Assembly (NCBI RefSeq): GCF_024206495.1
Contig: NZ_JAMBPQ010000032.1
Location: forward strand, 16,564 to 80,563
DNA: 64,000 nucleotides
Source of the DNA: Paraburkholderia sp. CNPSo 3272
Lineage (GTDB): Bacteria; Pseudomonadota; Gammaproteobacteria; Burkholderiales; Burkholderiaceae
Direction of reading: 5' to 3'
The notes beneath the pieces were generated by a model. It was given only the letters and a program-made list of their open reading frames with translations, had not been told where the DNA came from and ran no database searches. This document shows, one piece after another, positions 53,298-60,998 of this stretch; within the stretch, counting starts at the first letter, position 1; each line of letters starts with the position of its first letter. A program made the translations under genes and the position numbers.

Positions 53298-53804
53298 TTA
53301 CTTCTTCTTTTTGCTCTTGCCCTTCGACGCTTTCGCGCCCTTCGCTGACTTGTCGTCGTCGGGCGGCGCGAGCATCGTGCCGCGGCACTTGCGAGCGCCG
53401 CAACGGCATTCGTATTCGCGCTTGAGCTTCTTCGTCTGCTTGGCGTCGATCACGAGGCCGTAGTCGTAAAAGAGCTCCTCGCCCTCGGCGATATCGCGCA
53501 GCGCGTGAATATAGACGTGTCCTTCGATTTCCTCGGCTTCGCAGTTCGGCGCGCACGAATGATTGATCCAGCGCGCGCTGTTGCCCTTCACCTTGCCGTC
53601 GATCACGTCGCCGTCGTCCAGCGCGAAATAGAACGTGTGATTCGGTTCGTCAGGATTATGCGGGTGACGCCGCAGCGCTTCCTTCCAGGAGATGCGCTCG
53701 CCCTTGTATTCGATCAGTCGTTCGCCGGTCGCAATGGGGACCGCCGCAAACACGCCCTTGCCGTGCACGCCCGACTGGCGCACGACGATCCTGCGTTCAC
53801 TCAT
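53298..53804 (-). CDS. SET-domain protein-lysine methyltransferase
   Basis: A 168-residue protein consisting almost only of a SET domain. It begins RRIVVRQSGVHGKGVFAAVPIATGE, with the GKGVFA SAM-binding start. The pseudoknot motif ARWINHSCAPNCEAEE follows, then GEELFYDYG with the catalytic tyrosine. A post-SET cysteine cluster, CRCGARKCRG, would bind zinc with the Cys of NHSC. The tail is lysine/serine-rich (KSAKGAKASKGKSKKKK). AAGGA precedes the ATG at 53804. SET proteins are typical of eukaryotic chromatin but scattered in bacteria; the target here is unknown, with HU or ribosomal proteins as candidates by analogy only. Confidence 0.92.
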   Translation of the reverse strand: MSERRIVVRQSGVHGKGVFAAVPIATGERLIEYKGERISWKEALRRHPHNPDEPNHTFYFALDDGDVIDGKVKGNSARWINHSCAPNCEAEEIEGHVYIHALRDIAEGEELFYDYGLVIDAKQTKKLKREYECRCGARKCRGTMLAPPDDDKSAKGAKASKGKSKKKK

Positions 53805-54093
53805 TGAATGAATCCTTGTGAAGTACTGGGGGAGACTGTCCCGGTCATGACAGGCGGCCTGGAACATGTCCTCGCGCGCGCCGCCCGCGGCTCTCTCATG
53901 AAGCCGTGCCTGGCGGTCTGCCTGGCCTTGCATCAAACCTCGCGTCGGCTCGTCGCGCTCCGTACGCAAACGCGGCGCCGATTGGGCGCCGCGCTCATGC
54001 GACGCCCGGCGCGCCACAGACGGCATCGTACACGCTCGCGGCTCTTTCGTTCAACCCATATGCGCCGTGAAAAACCGACGCCCGCAGCGTGTT

Positions 54094-55206
54094 TCAGCGC
54101 TGGCCGAGCGTCGTCTCGCCGAACAGCTTCTTCAACTCGCGCGGTTGCGAGCGCCAGTATTGCGGCGGCGCACTCACGCTCGCGCCGAGCTGCGCCGCGG
54201 CGTGCCATGGCCAGCGCGGATCGTAGAGCATCGCGCGCGCCATCGCGATCATGTCGGCTTCGCCGTCTTCGACGATCTGGTTGGCCTGCAAGGCGTCGGT
54301 GATCAGGCCCACCGCGATAGTCGTCACGCCGGTTTCGTCCTTCACCTTGCGCGCGAACGGCACCTGATAGCCGGGCTCGAGCGGAATCTTTTGCAGCGGC
54401 GACACGCCGCCCGACGACACGTCGATCCAGTCGGCGCCGCGCGCCTTGAGCGCCTGCGCGAAGACGACGGTGTCCTCAGGGGTCCAGCCGCCATCGACCC
54501 AATCCGTCGCCGACACGCGCACGCCAATCGGGCGATCGGCGGGAAATTCGGCGCGCACGGCGTCGAACACTTCGAGCGGAAAGCGCATGCGGTTTTCGCG
54601 CGAGCCGCCGTACTCGTCGCTGCGCTGGTTCGCGATCGGCGAGAGAAATTGGTGCAGCAAGTAGCCGTGCGCCGCGTGGATTTCGAGGGCGTCGATGCCA
54701 AGACGCGCCGCGCGGCGCGCCGTGGCCACGAACGCATCGCGCACGCGATTCAGCCCCGCAACGTCGAGTGCGAGCGGGGGCGCCTCGCCCTCCTTGTGCG
54801 CGAGCGCCGAAGGCGCGTGCGGCAGCCACCCGCCGTCGGCAACCGGAATCAGCTGGCCGCCGTCCCAGGGCACATGACTCGACGCCTTGCGACCCGCGTG
54901 CGAGATCTGCATGGCGACGCGAATGGGCGAGTGGCGGCGAATGGCGGCGATCACGGGCTCGAGTGCGGCTTCGGTCACGTCGTCCCACAGTCCGAGACAG
55001 CCCGGCGTGATGCGGCCGTCCGGCTCGACGGCCGTCGCTTCGATGCAGAGCATCGCCGCGCCCGAAAGCGCCAGGTGGCCGAGATGGATCATGTGCCAGT
55101 CGCTGGCTTCGCCGCGCTCGGCGGAGTACTGGCACATCGGCGAAACGACGATGCGATTGGGGAGCGTCACGCCACGCAGTTCGAGCGGAGTGAAGAGCTT
55201 GCTCAT
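54094..55206 (-). CDS. NADH:flavin oxidoreductase (old yellow enzyme, YqjM-like)
   Basis: A 370-residue FMN enzyme reducing activated C=C bonds. It begins LFTPLELRGVTLPNRIVVSPMCQYS, with Cys25 in the position of the redox-tuning cysteine of YqjM-type enzymes. HAAHGYLLHQFLSPIANQRSDEYGGS carries the paired histidines and flavin contacts, and DADMIAMARAMLYDPRWPWH is the C-terminal phosphate site. The start is the ATG at 55206, where the family N-terminus begins; no good ribosome site is visible. It lies alone, 130 bases before the amidotransferase gene. Confidence 0.93.
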   Translation of the reverse strand: MSKLFTPLELRGVTLPNRIVVSPMCQYSAERGEASDWHMIHLGHLALSGAAMLCIEATAVEPDGRITPGCLGLWDDVTEAALEPVIAAIRRHSPIRVAMQISHAGRKASSHVPWDGGQLIPVADGGWLPHAPSALAHKEGEAPPLALDVAGLNRVRDAFVATARRAARLGIDALEIHAAHGYLLHQFLSPIANQRSDEYGGSRENRMRFPLEVFDAVRAEFPADRPIGVRVSATDWVDGGWTPEDTVVFAQALKARGADWIDVSSGGVSPLQKIPLEPGYQVPFARKVKDETGVTTIAVGLITDALQANQIVEDGEADMIAMARAMLYDPRWPWHAAAQLGASVSAPPQYWRSQPRELKKLFGETTLGQR

Positions 55207-55336
55207 GGGAGGTCCACGGACGGTTGGCAGAAGCGTTCGAGGATAGCACGCGCTTTTTTCACGCGTTCGACAAGCCACACAACGCCTGCGCGGCGTGCGC
55301 CCGCGCGAGGTCGATCAAGCCGCGTTCAGGCGCGGG

Positions 55337-56065
55337 TCAGGGCTGGCGCGCGGCCATCCGGGCGTCGACGGCATCGAGCCATTCGCCGAACATGCGGCTC
55401 GCCTGCGCTTCGAGGAGCGGCCCGTGGCGGGCCGTGTCGTCGCGCAGCGCGTTCACGTCCACGCCCGCGCCGGCGATTTCGGCCGCATGACCGATCAGCC
55501 AGGGCTCGAAGCGGTCGGCGCGCACTTCGGGATGACACTGCAGGCCGAGCACGTAGTCGCCCCACGAAAACGCCTGGTTCTCGCAGAGCGGCGTGGAAGC
55601 GAGACGCGTTGCGCCCTGCGGCAGATCGAAGGTATCGCCATGCCAGTGCAGCATGGAAGTCGCCGCGCCGTCGAGGTGCCGCAGCGGCGAGGCGCGGCCG
55701 GCTTCGGTGAGCGTAAGCGGCGTCCACCCGATTTCGGGCTGGGGGCCCGCATACACGCGCGCCCCGAGCACGCGCGCAATGAGTTGCGCGCCGAGGCAGA
55801 TGCCGAGCGTAGGCAGACCCGCCGCGATGCGCTTTTCGATCATCGCGGCAAGGGGAACGAGCGTGGGATAGCGCGCATCGTCGCACGCGTTGATCGGGCC
55901 GCCGAGCACGACCATGAGCGACGCCGACAAGGGATTGAGCGCACGGACACGTGCAAAGCCGACATCGACGTAGCGCACGGGGCGGCCGCGGTCGCCGAGC
56001 ACGCGCTCGAAGCTGCCGAGGTCCTCGAAATAGACATGGCGCACGGCCAATACTTCGCGATTCAT
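55337..56065 (-). CDS. Class I glutamine amidotransferase-like protein
   Basis: A 242-residue stand-alone amidotransferase domain. The nucleophile is Cys90 (TLGICLGAQLIARVLGA), and the His-Glu pair is in LGLQCHPEVRAD. It lacks a synthetase partner, as in the 'GMP synthase-like' stand-alone group that often acts on gamma-glutamyl compounds. The ATG at 56065 (MNREVLAVRHV) fits relatives; the frame extends 12 codons upstream. Substrate unknown. Confidence 0.88.
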   Translation of the reverse strand: MNREVLAVRHVYFEDLGSFERVLGDRGRPVRYVDVGFARVRALNPLSASLMVVLGGPINACDDARYPTLVPLAAMIEKRIAAGLPTLGICLGAQLIARVLGARVYAGPQPEIGWTPLTLTEAGRASPLRHLDGAATSMLHWHGDTFDLPQGATRLASTPLCENQAFSWGDYVLGLQCHPEVRADRFEPWLIGHAAEIAGAGVDVNALRDDTARHGPLLEAQASRMFGEWLDAVDARMAARQP

Positions 56066-56338
56066 CGGCAAATTCCCGGGTCGGCTGTGGGCGGCATGCA
56101 CGTCACCACTTTTTCACGGCGCGTGCGATCGTTTGGGCCAACGGTCGTGACACAAAATGTGTGGCCAATACTTGCGAGAACTACACAAATTGCCATGCAC
56201 GCATTTGATGCACGCAAAGTCGGCACGCAAACTCGGCACGCAAAGTCGGCAGGCCAACAACCGCGCGATGCTTCGCATTACGGTGCATTACATGCATGAC
56301 GCACGCCGCCCGCATGGGGCGGCGGCGCAGCTTCGGCC
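56066..56338. other. Spacer containing a 13-bp tandem repeat
   Basis: No gene seen in 273 bases. It holds the amidotransferase promoter region and three tandem copies of a 13-bp unit at 56211-56249. Confidence 0.5.
56211..56249. repeat. Three tandem 13-bp repeats
   Basis: CACGCAAAGTCGG, CACGCAAACTCGG and CACGCAAAGTCGG follow head to tail; the middle copy differs at one base. A fourth partial start (CA) follows. Possibly a variable-number repeat or iterated binding sites. Confidence 0.85.
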
Positions 56339-56977
56339 TTAAACCGCGAAGATCTTCCAGTTTTTCTTCTGGGTCGTCACGTCGGCCTGTTCGTAGACCG
56401 AGCAATCGAGACGCAGATCCGTGTCAGCCATGTCGATGTTCAGGAGCTGGCAGTGATGCGGCGTCTTCTTCGGGTTCTTGCTCGGCTCGAAATGCGAGCA
56501 GGTCAGGCACATGCGGTGTTGCGGGCTGGTTTCCTGCGATTCGAGCAGAAAAACCGTCTTGAGCAGCGTGCGATACAGCGTGGACTGCTCGTCCGCCTTC
56601 AGCGTGCCGACCGCCTTCGACAGGAAATCGGGCCACTGCGAGGCCTTCTTCGCCGCCGTGCGGCCGCGCGAGGTGAGACGCACCGCGAGTGCGCGGCCGT
56701 CGTCGAGCGCACGGCGCTTTTCGACGAGCCCCTTGGTTTCGAGCGTGCTCACCGCATCGCTCGTGGTCGCGGCCGTGAGGGCCGTTTCTCGCGCGATCTC
56801 GCCGAGGCGCATCGGCCCCTTACGCTGCATCAGCAGCACGAGAATTTCGCCCTGGGTAGGCGTGAGTCCTGCCCCTTCGGCCCAGTCCCACGCCTGGCTC
56901 CGCATTGCCGTGCTAAGTCGCAGCAGGCTATGGGTCACCCGCCCGGCTGCCTGCTCTCCGTATACGCCTTCGCTCAT
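56339..56977 (-). CDS. MarR family regulator with a C-terminal four-cysteine module
   Basis: A 212-residue protein. Residues about 10-150 are a MarR-type winged helix (SLLRLSTAMRSQAWDWAEGAGLTPTQGEILVLL, RLGEIARETALTAATTSDAVSTLETKGLVEKRRALDDGRA). The tail departs from the family: Cys157, Cys160, Cys176 and Cys192 (C-x2-C-x15-C-x15-C), with His162, His174 and His175 close by, look like a metal or Fe-S site. The regulator might therefore sense a metal, oxygen or redox change. The ATG at 56977 is chosen since the MarR fold starts there. No neighbour is an obvious target. Confidence 0.88.
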   Translation of the reverse strand: MSEGVYGEQAAGRVTHSLLRLSTAMRSQAWDWAEGAGLTPTQGEILVLLMQRKGPMRLGEIARETALTAATTSDAVSTLETKGLVEKRRALDDGRALAVRLTSRGRTAAKKASQWPDFLSKAVGTLKADEQSTLYRTLLKTVFLLESQETSPQHRMCLTCSHFEPSKNPKKTPHHCQLLNIDMADTDLRLDCSVYEQADVTTQKKNWKIFAV

Positions 56978-57239
56978 AGTCTTTCGCTGGTTATTGGCAG
57001 CTTGCGCTGCATCGTCAGCCGCCGCTTTGACCGACGGCCTGTGGGAACGCTGGCGCCCGGTTCCCTGAGCGCCGCACCATCTAAAAAACTCCTGCTTCGC
57101 ACACGCAATCGTATGCGTTGCACTGTCATGTTTCTTGCCGCAGGCCCCGGAAACATCCTTCAAGTCCCGACGCCGGTGCAGCAAACCGACATTCTATGCG
57201 AGAGCGGCAAATCGCACAGCTAACTTATCCAACGCGAAT

Positions 57240-57248
57240 TGTGGATAA
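57240..57248 (-). promoter_or_regulatory. DnaA box
   Basis: TGTGGATAA, an exact match to the consensus in reverse, flanked by two weaker versions within 200 bases. Function is inferred. Confidence 0.45.
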
Positions 57249-57624
57249 CCCGTTGATAAGCACGCGATTGACTTGTGTACAGGTTCCTCGCTGCTCGCCG
57301 TCGTCGCCCCGCGACCCTTGCAGGTTATCGCGGATTTCTGCCTCGAACGCAACTGGAATCTGCCCGATCGTGCTTAACCAATCATTACGTAGTCCATTGA
57401 GTTTGCAGGGAAAACGAAGGTTACCCACAACGGCCTGGGCCATTTGTCCTTGAATATGGACCATGTCGGGACCCAGGTGAAAAAAATAAGAACCCCCAGG
57501 TACCTCGAAGCAGGCAAAAAAAATTTTGTCCGCTTCGAAAAAAGTGGCGTGCGGAACCAACGCGGCCCGTATTTGGCCCGCTTTTCACACGCTTCCTACC
57601 CGTTTTCCGGTTCCGGAAAGCACG

Positions 57625-57648
57625 AAGGGCAGCCCGAAAGCTGCCCTT
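57625..57648 (-). terminator. Hairpin downstream of the YbdK-type gene
   Basis: AAGGGCAGC pairs with GCTGCCCTT around a six-base loop, about 90 bases past the ligase stop on the minus strand. No continuous T-run follows, so its strength is uncertain. Confidence 0.5.
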
Positions 57649-57740
57649 GCGTCCCGTCTTGCCGGCGCGGGGTGCGCCCGGCACCCCGCGAAAATCGGTC
57701 AGTGGTCCTGTGTGTCCGCTGGCTCCCCTTTCGATTCCCG

Positions 57741-58856
57741 TCAGGCGCGCCAGCGCAGGCACTGCTGACGCACTGCTTCGTGCAGCGATTTTTCCTCGGC
57801 CACCACGCTGCGCAGCCACGTGGCGTCGTTGTTCTGCGCACGGGCGATTGCGCCGATTTCGGCGAGCGCGCGCGTCGAACCGAGCACCTCGCCGTGCGGC
57901 GCGATCTTGTCGAGCGTTTCGAGAATGTCTTCGGAAATCGTGCGGCGCTCGCCCGTTTGCGGATTCACGCAGGTGCCGGCCAGGCCGAAACGGCATGCCT
58001 GGAAGCGGTTGAACGTGTACACGAGGTAGTCGTCTTCGAGCGGCGCGATCGGCCGGTCGGTGAGCAGATGACGCGCGAGCGTCTGGATGTAGCAGGCGAT
58101 CGCGGCCGCGCGCTCCACCGAAAGCGGCGTGTCCATCACGCGCACCTCGATCGTGCCGAAGCCGGGTTTCGGACGGATGTCCCAGTAGAAGTCTTTCATG
58201 CTGTTGACAACGCCCGTGTGCACCATCTTCGAGAAGTACTCCTTGAACTCCTCCCAGCTCAGCACGAACGGCGCGCGGCCCGACAGCGGAAACGCGAACA
58301 CGGAATTCAGTCGTGCCGAATGAAATCCGGTGTCCACGCCCTGGACATAGGGCGACGATGCCGAGAGCGCGATGAAATGCGGGATGAAGCGCGAAAGGGA
58401 GTGCAGCAGGAAGAGCGCGCTGTCCGCATCCGGACAGCCGATATGGACGTGCTGGCCGAACACCGTGAACTGCTTCGCCAGGTAGCCGTACAGCTCGGAA
58501 AGATACTGAAAGCGCGGCGTATCGACGATGCGCCGGTCGCTCCATTGCTGGAACGCGTGGGTACCGCCGCCGCACAGACCGACGTTGAGACGATCGGCCG
58601 CGGCGACGAGCGTGTCGCGAATCTTGCGCAGATCGGCCACGGCCTGCTCGTGATTCGTACAGATGCCGGTGGAGAGTTCGATCATGCTTTCGGTGATTTC
58701 GGGCGTGATATTGCCCGGAATCTCCTGATCCTTGAGGAGGCGCATGAGGTCGCTCCCCGCCTTGGTCAGATCGTAGTCGTGCGTGTTGACGATCTGCATT
58801 TCGAGTTCGACGCCGAAAGTGAACGGCTTCGAATCGACAAACGTTTCAAGTGACAT
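57741..58856 (-). CDS. Carboxylate-amine ligase, YbdK type (GCS2 family)
   Basis: A 371-residue member of the glutamate-cysteine ligase 2 family. The N-terminal FTFGVELEMQIVNTHDYDL carries the metal-binding glutamates. GNITPEITESMIELSTGICTN, FGQHVHIGCPD and GTIEVRVMDTPLSVERAAAIACY are the family blocks. Relatives range from weak gamma-glutamylcysteine synthesis (YbdK) to other carboxylate-amine ligations, so a role in glutathione supply is possible but not secure. It follows an antiporter gene by 55 bases on the same strand, likely one transcript. The ATG at 58856 is the conserved start. Confidence 0.9.
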   Translation of the reverse strand: MSLETFVDSKPFTFGVELEMQIVNTHDYDLTKAGSDLMRLLKDQEIPGNITPEITESMIELSTGICTNHEQAVADLRKIRDTLVAAADRLNVGLCGGGTHAFQQWSDRRIVDTPRFQYLSELYGYLAKQFTVFGQHVHIGCPDADSALFLLHSLSRFIPHFIALSASSPYVQGVDTGFHSARLNSVFAFPLSGRAPFVLSWEEFKEYFSKMVHTGVVNSMKDFYWDIRPKPGFGTIEVRVMDTPLSVERAAAIACYIQTLARHLLTDRPIAPLEDDYLVYTFNRFQACRFGLAGTCVNPQTGERRTISEDILETLDKIAPHGEVLGSTRALAEIGAIARAQNNDATWLRSVVAEEKSLHEAVRQQCLRWRA

Positions 58857-58911
58857 GGCGTTTCCTGTCGGGGCGTCGCGCGCAAGCCGCCGGCCGCGCG
58901 CGCCGCGAGAT

Positions 58912-60117
58912 TCATTTTTCGCCGCGTTCGCCGACGAGCGCAAGCGCGCGATAGACCACCCAAGGTCCGAAGAGCTGGAGCACGACGATCGAGCAAAGAA
59001 TGATCGCGCGCAGGCGCGGATCGAACGTCGGATAGAGCTCGTAGGTGTCCTCGACAAGCAGCAGCGCGAGCGCCGACATCGGCGTCAAGGCGAGACCGAG
59101 CGCCACACCCTGCTTCCAGTGCAGCCCGCTCGGCTTGGCGAATATCAGCACGCCGACGAGCTTGGCCGCGAGACGGGCGACGATCAGCCCTGCCGCCGCC
59201 GCGCCGCCGACGAGAATGTCGTGCCACTCGAAGGCGGTGAGCGTGAGCACGAACAGAATCACCGTGAGTAGCCATCCGGCGGTGCCGAAATGCTGCGGCC
59301 AAAGCTGCGGGCGCGGCTCCAGATTCTTCACGATGATCCCCGCGGCGAGCAGGCTCAGGATCGTCGAGAGCTTGAGCAGGTGCGCAATGGCGATCGCCAG
59401 CAGCACGAGGCCGAAGAGCGCGACGAACGAGTGCTCGTCCTGCGGGCTCAGCCGACGGTAAAACAGCGTGCACGCGCGGGCCAGCACGAACGCGAGAATC
59501 AGCGAGCCGATGAGCAGATAAAGCGGCTGCAGGATCGTCGCGAAGACGTTGCCGTACATTTCCTGATGCAGCCAGGTAGAGGCGAGCTTTTCGACGATCA
59601 CCGCATACATGCTGTTGAGCGCCGTGAGCGTGAGCAGACGCTGCGTGACCTGGCCTTCTGCGCGCAGCTCGGTCTTGAGCTGGATCACCATGGCAGGCGA
59701 CGTCGCCATGGCGATTGCGGACACGACGAGCGCGATCATCGTCGGTACGGAAAGAAACAGCAGCACCGCGAGCACGAGCACGAAGGTGAGCGAGGACTCG
59801 GCAAGACTCGACAGGATGAGCCAGGGATTGCGGCGGATCCAGCGCAGGTCGAGACGGCTGCCCAGTTCGAACAGCAGCAGCCCGAGCGCGACGTCGAGCA
59901 ACGGCCGCGCGGCCGTGCCGACATCGGCGTCGATCACGCCGAAGCCGGCCGATCCGGCAATCAGCCCGATCACCCCATAGCCCGAGATCCGCGGCAAGCG
60001 CCAGGCCCGATAACAAAGCTCGCCGCACAAACCGGCGGCGAGCAGCGCGAGCCCGGCCCAGAAAATTCCGTCGAGTTGCAACGGCCAGGCGGGAAAAAAC
60101 GAAAACGCCGACTTCAT
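58912..60117 (-). CDS. Kef-type cation:proton antiporter (CPA2 family)
   Basis: A 401-residue membrane protein with about 12 helices. The N-terminal half shows LPRISGYGVIGLIAGSAGFGV, LLLFELGSRLDLRWIRRNPW and SAIAMATSPAMVIQLKTELRAEGQVTQ; the second half repeats the fold (ILSLLAAGIIVKNLEPRP). It ends shortly after the last helix, so it lacks the C-terminal NAD-binding (RCK/TrkA-N) domain of KefB/KefC. The ATG at 60117 has AAGGAG 11 bases upstream. It probably shares a transcript with the YbdK-type ligase. Given that KefB/C are glutathione-gated, the pairing is suggestive. Confidence 0.9.
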   Translation of the reverse strand: MKSAFSFFPAWPLQLDGIFWAGLALLAAGLCGELCYRAWRLPRISGYGVIGLIAGSAGFGVIDADVGTAARPLLDVALGLLLFELGSRLDLRWIRRNPWLILSSLAESSLTFVLVLAVLLFLSVPTMIALVVSAIAMATSPAMVIQLKTELRAEGQVTQRLLTLTALNSMYAVIVEKLASTWLHQEMYGNVFATILQPLYLLIGSLILAFVLARACTLFYRRLSPQDEHSFVALFGLVLLAIAIAHLLKLSTILSLLAAGIIVKNLEPRPQLWPQHFGTAGWLLTVILFVLTLTAFEWHDILVGGAAAAGLIVARLAAKLVGVLIFAKPSGLHWKQGVALGLALTPMSALALLLVEDTYELYPTFDPRLRAIILCSIVVLQLFGPWVVYRALALVGERGEK

Positions 60118-60998
60118 CGTAATGGCTTCTCCTTGGCAACGACATCTTGCGGGGGATCGAATCCGGCTGTCCGACGTTAGATCGACATACGGCTGGCTAA
60201 CAGGCAAGCCGCGTGCCGCACTGTCTGCCTGCCTGGCGCGCTCAACCCGTGCAGCCCGCTGGCCCGACGATATGACGATTGGACGAGCTGGCGCGACGAG
60301 GCGCTTCGTGCGGCGAGTGCAGGCAAACCAGTGCGGCAACACGCTGCGGCAGGCAGCGCCGGGGTGCGGCGAACAGCCGGTACGGGCGCTTTGCGTGTGG
60401 TGTGGCTGCGCCCGCGTTGGATGAACGAACGCTGCCGTCCACCCTGAGCACTCAGATTCAGGACGAGGGGCAACCGTTCCTTGGATGCGTCGACCGTCTC
60501 ATGCGGCATTTGACGCGGAAAGAACGGCGATTGTGCCATAGCTTTTTTGCAATTGTTCCGACCTCTTCGAAAGCATCGACAAAGACGGTAATTGCGTCCG
60601 CATTGGGCGCTTTTGACGACGTATCCGGAAAAAATGACCGCACCGGCGCCGCGGCTTTCGTCAGGGGTTTCGAGCGCAGCTTGCCGGCAGCGATGGCGCA
60701 AGCTTTGGGGTTTACTGTTTACCGTATGTATACGTAGTAGAAGTTAACAAGGGCCTGGATTTCCTGTGGATAACCGCGGTTTACCGAAAGGAATCCGCGA
60801 GTTGGCGTTCGCGCAACCACGCGCAAAGCATGTGCGGTCCATGCGCACTTCGAAGAGTAACTTTTGGGCCTGGAATGGGTCGTGCTGAGTTACCCAGTTT
60901 ACGTCCACACCGCTTCCACACTCGATTCGCTGCCAATTCGCGCGGTTATCCACAGATTTGGGTGGATAACCTGCGCGGCTCTTTTCGCGTAACGCGCT
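60118..60998. other. 881-base non-coding region with DnaA boxes
   Basis: Open frames here lack protein-like composition. The right third (60700-60990) is less GC-rich and contains DnaA boxes at 60765-60773 and 60946-60954, plus a near match at 60961-60969. No dnaA, dnaN, rpmH or gyrB is nearby, so it is not called oriC. Confidence 0.55.
60765..60969. promoter_or_regulatory. Cluster of DnaA boxes downstream of mnmC
   Basis: TGTGGATAA (60765), TTATCCACA (60946) and GGTGGATAA (60961, one mismatch) lie within 205 bases of non-coding DNA, with a TGTTTACCGTATGTATACG stretch just to the left. It could be a DnaA-titration, DARS/datA-like or regulatory cluster. Confidence 0.45.

Larger units (their letters stand above)
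56978..57740. other. Long spacer with DnaA-type boxes and A-rich tracts
   Basis: No gene recognised in 763 bases. It includes a perfect DnaA box (57240-57248), near matches TTATCCAAC (57225) and TTACCCACA (57421), A-rich tracts around 57480-57545, and a hairpin at 57625-57648. Confidence 0.5.

Noticed and set aside
60279..60737. A 152-codon plus-strand frame in the non-coding region before mnmC.
   Set aside because: No ribosome site, no recognisable domain, Arg/Cys-rich start and mixed composition; overlaps an equally poor frame on the other strand.
60118..60998. Interpretation as the replication origin oriC.
   Set aside because: DnaA boxes are present, but none of the usual neighbours (dnaA, dnaN, gyrB, rpmH, rnpA) is adjacent and the boxes are few; kept only as a DnaA-box cluster.
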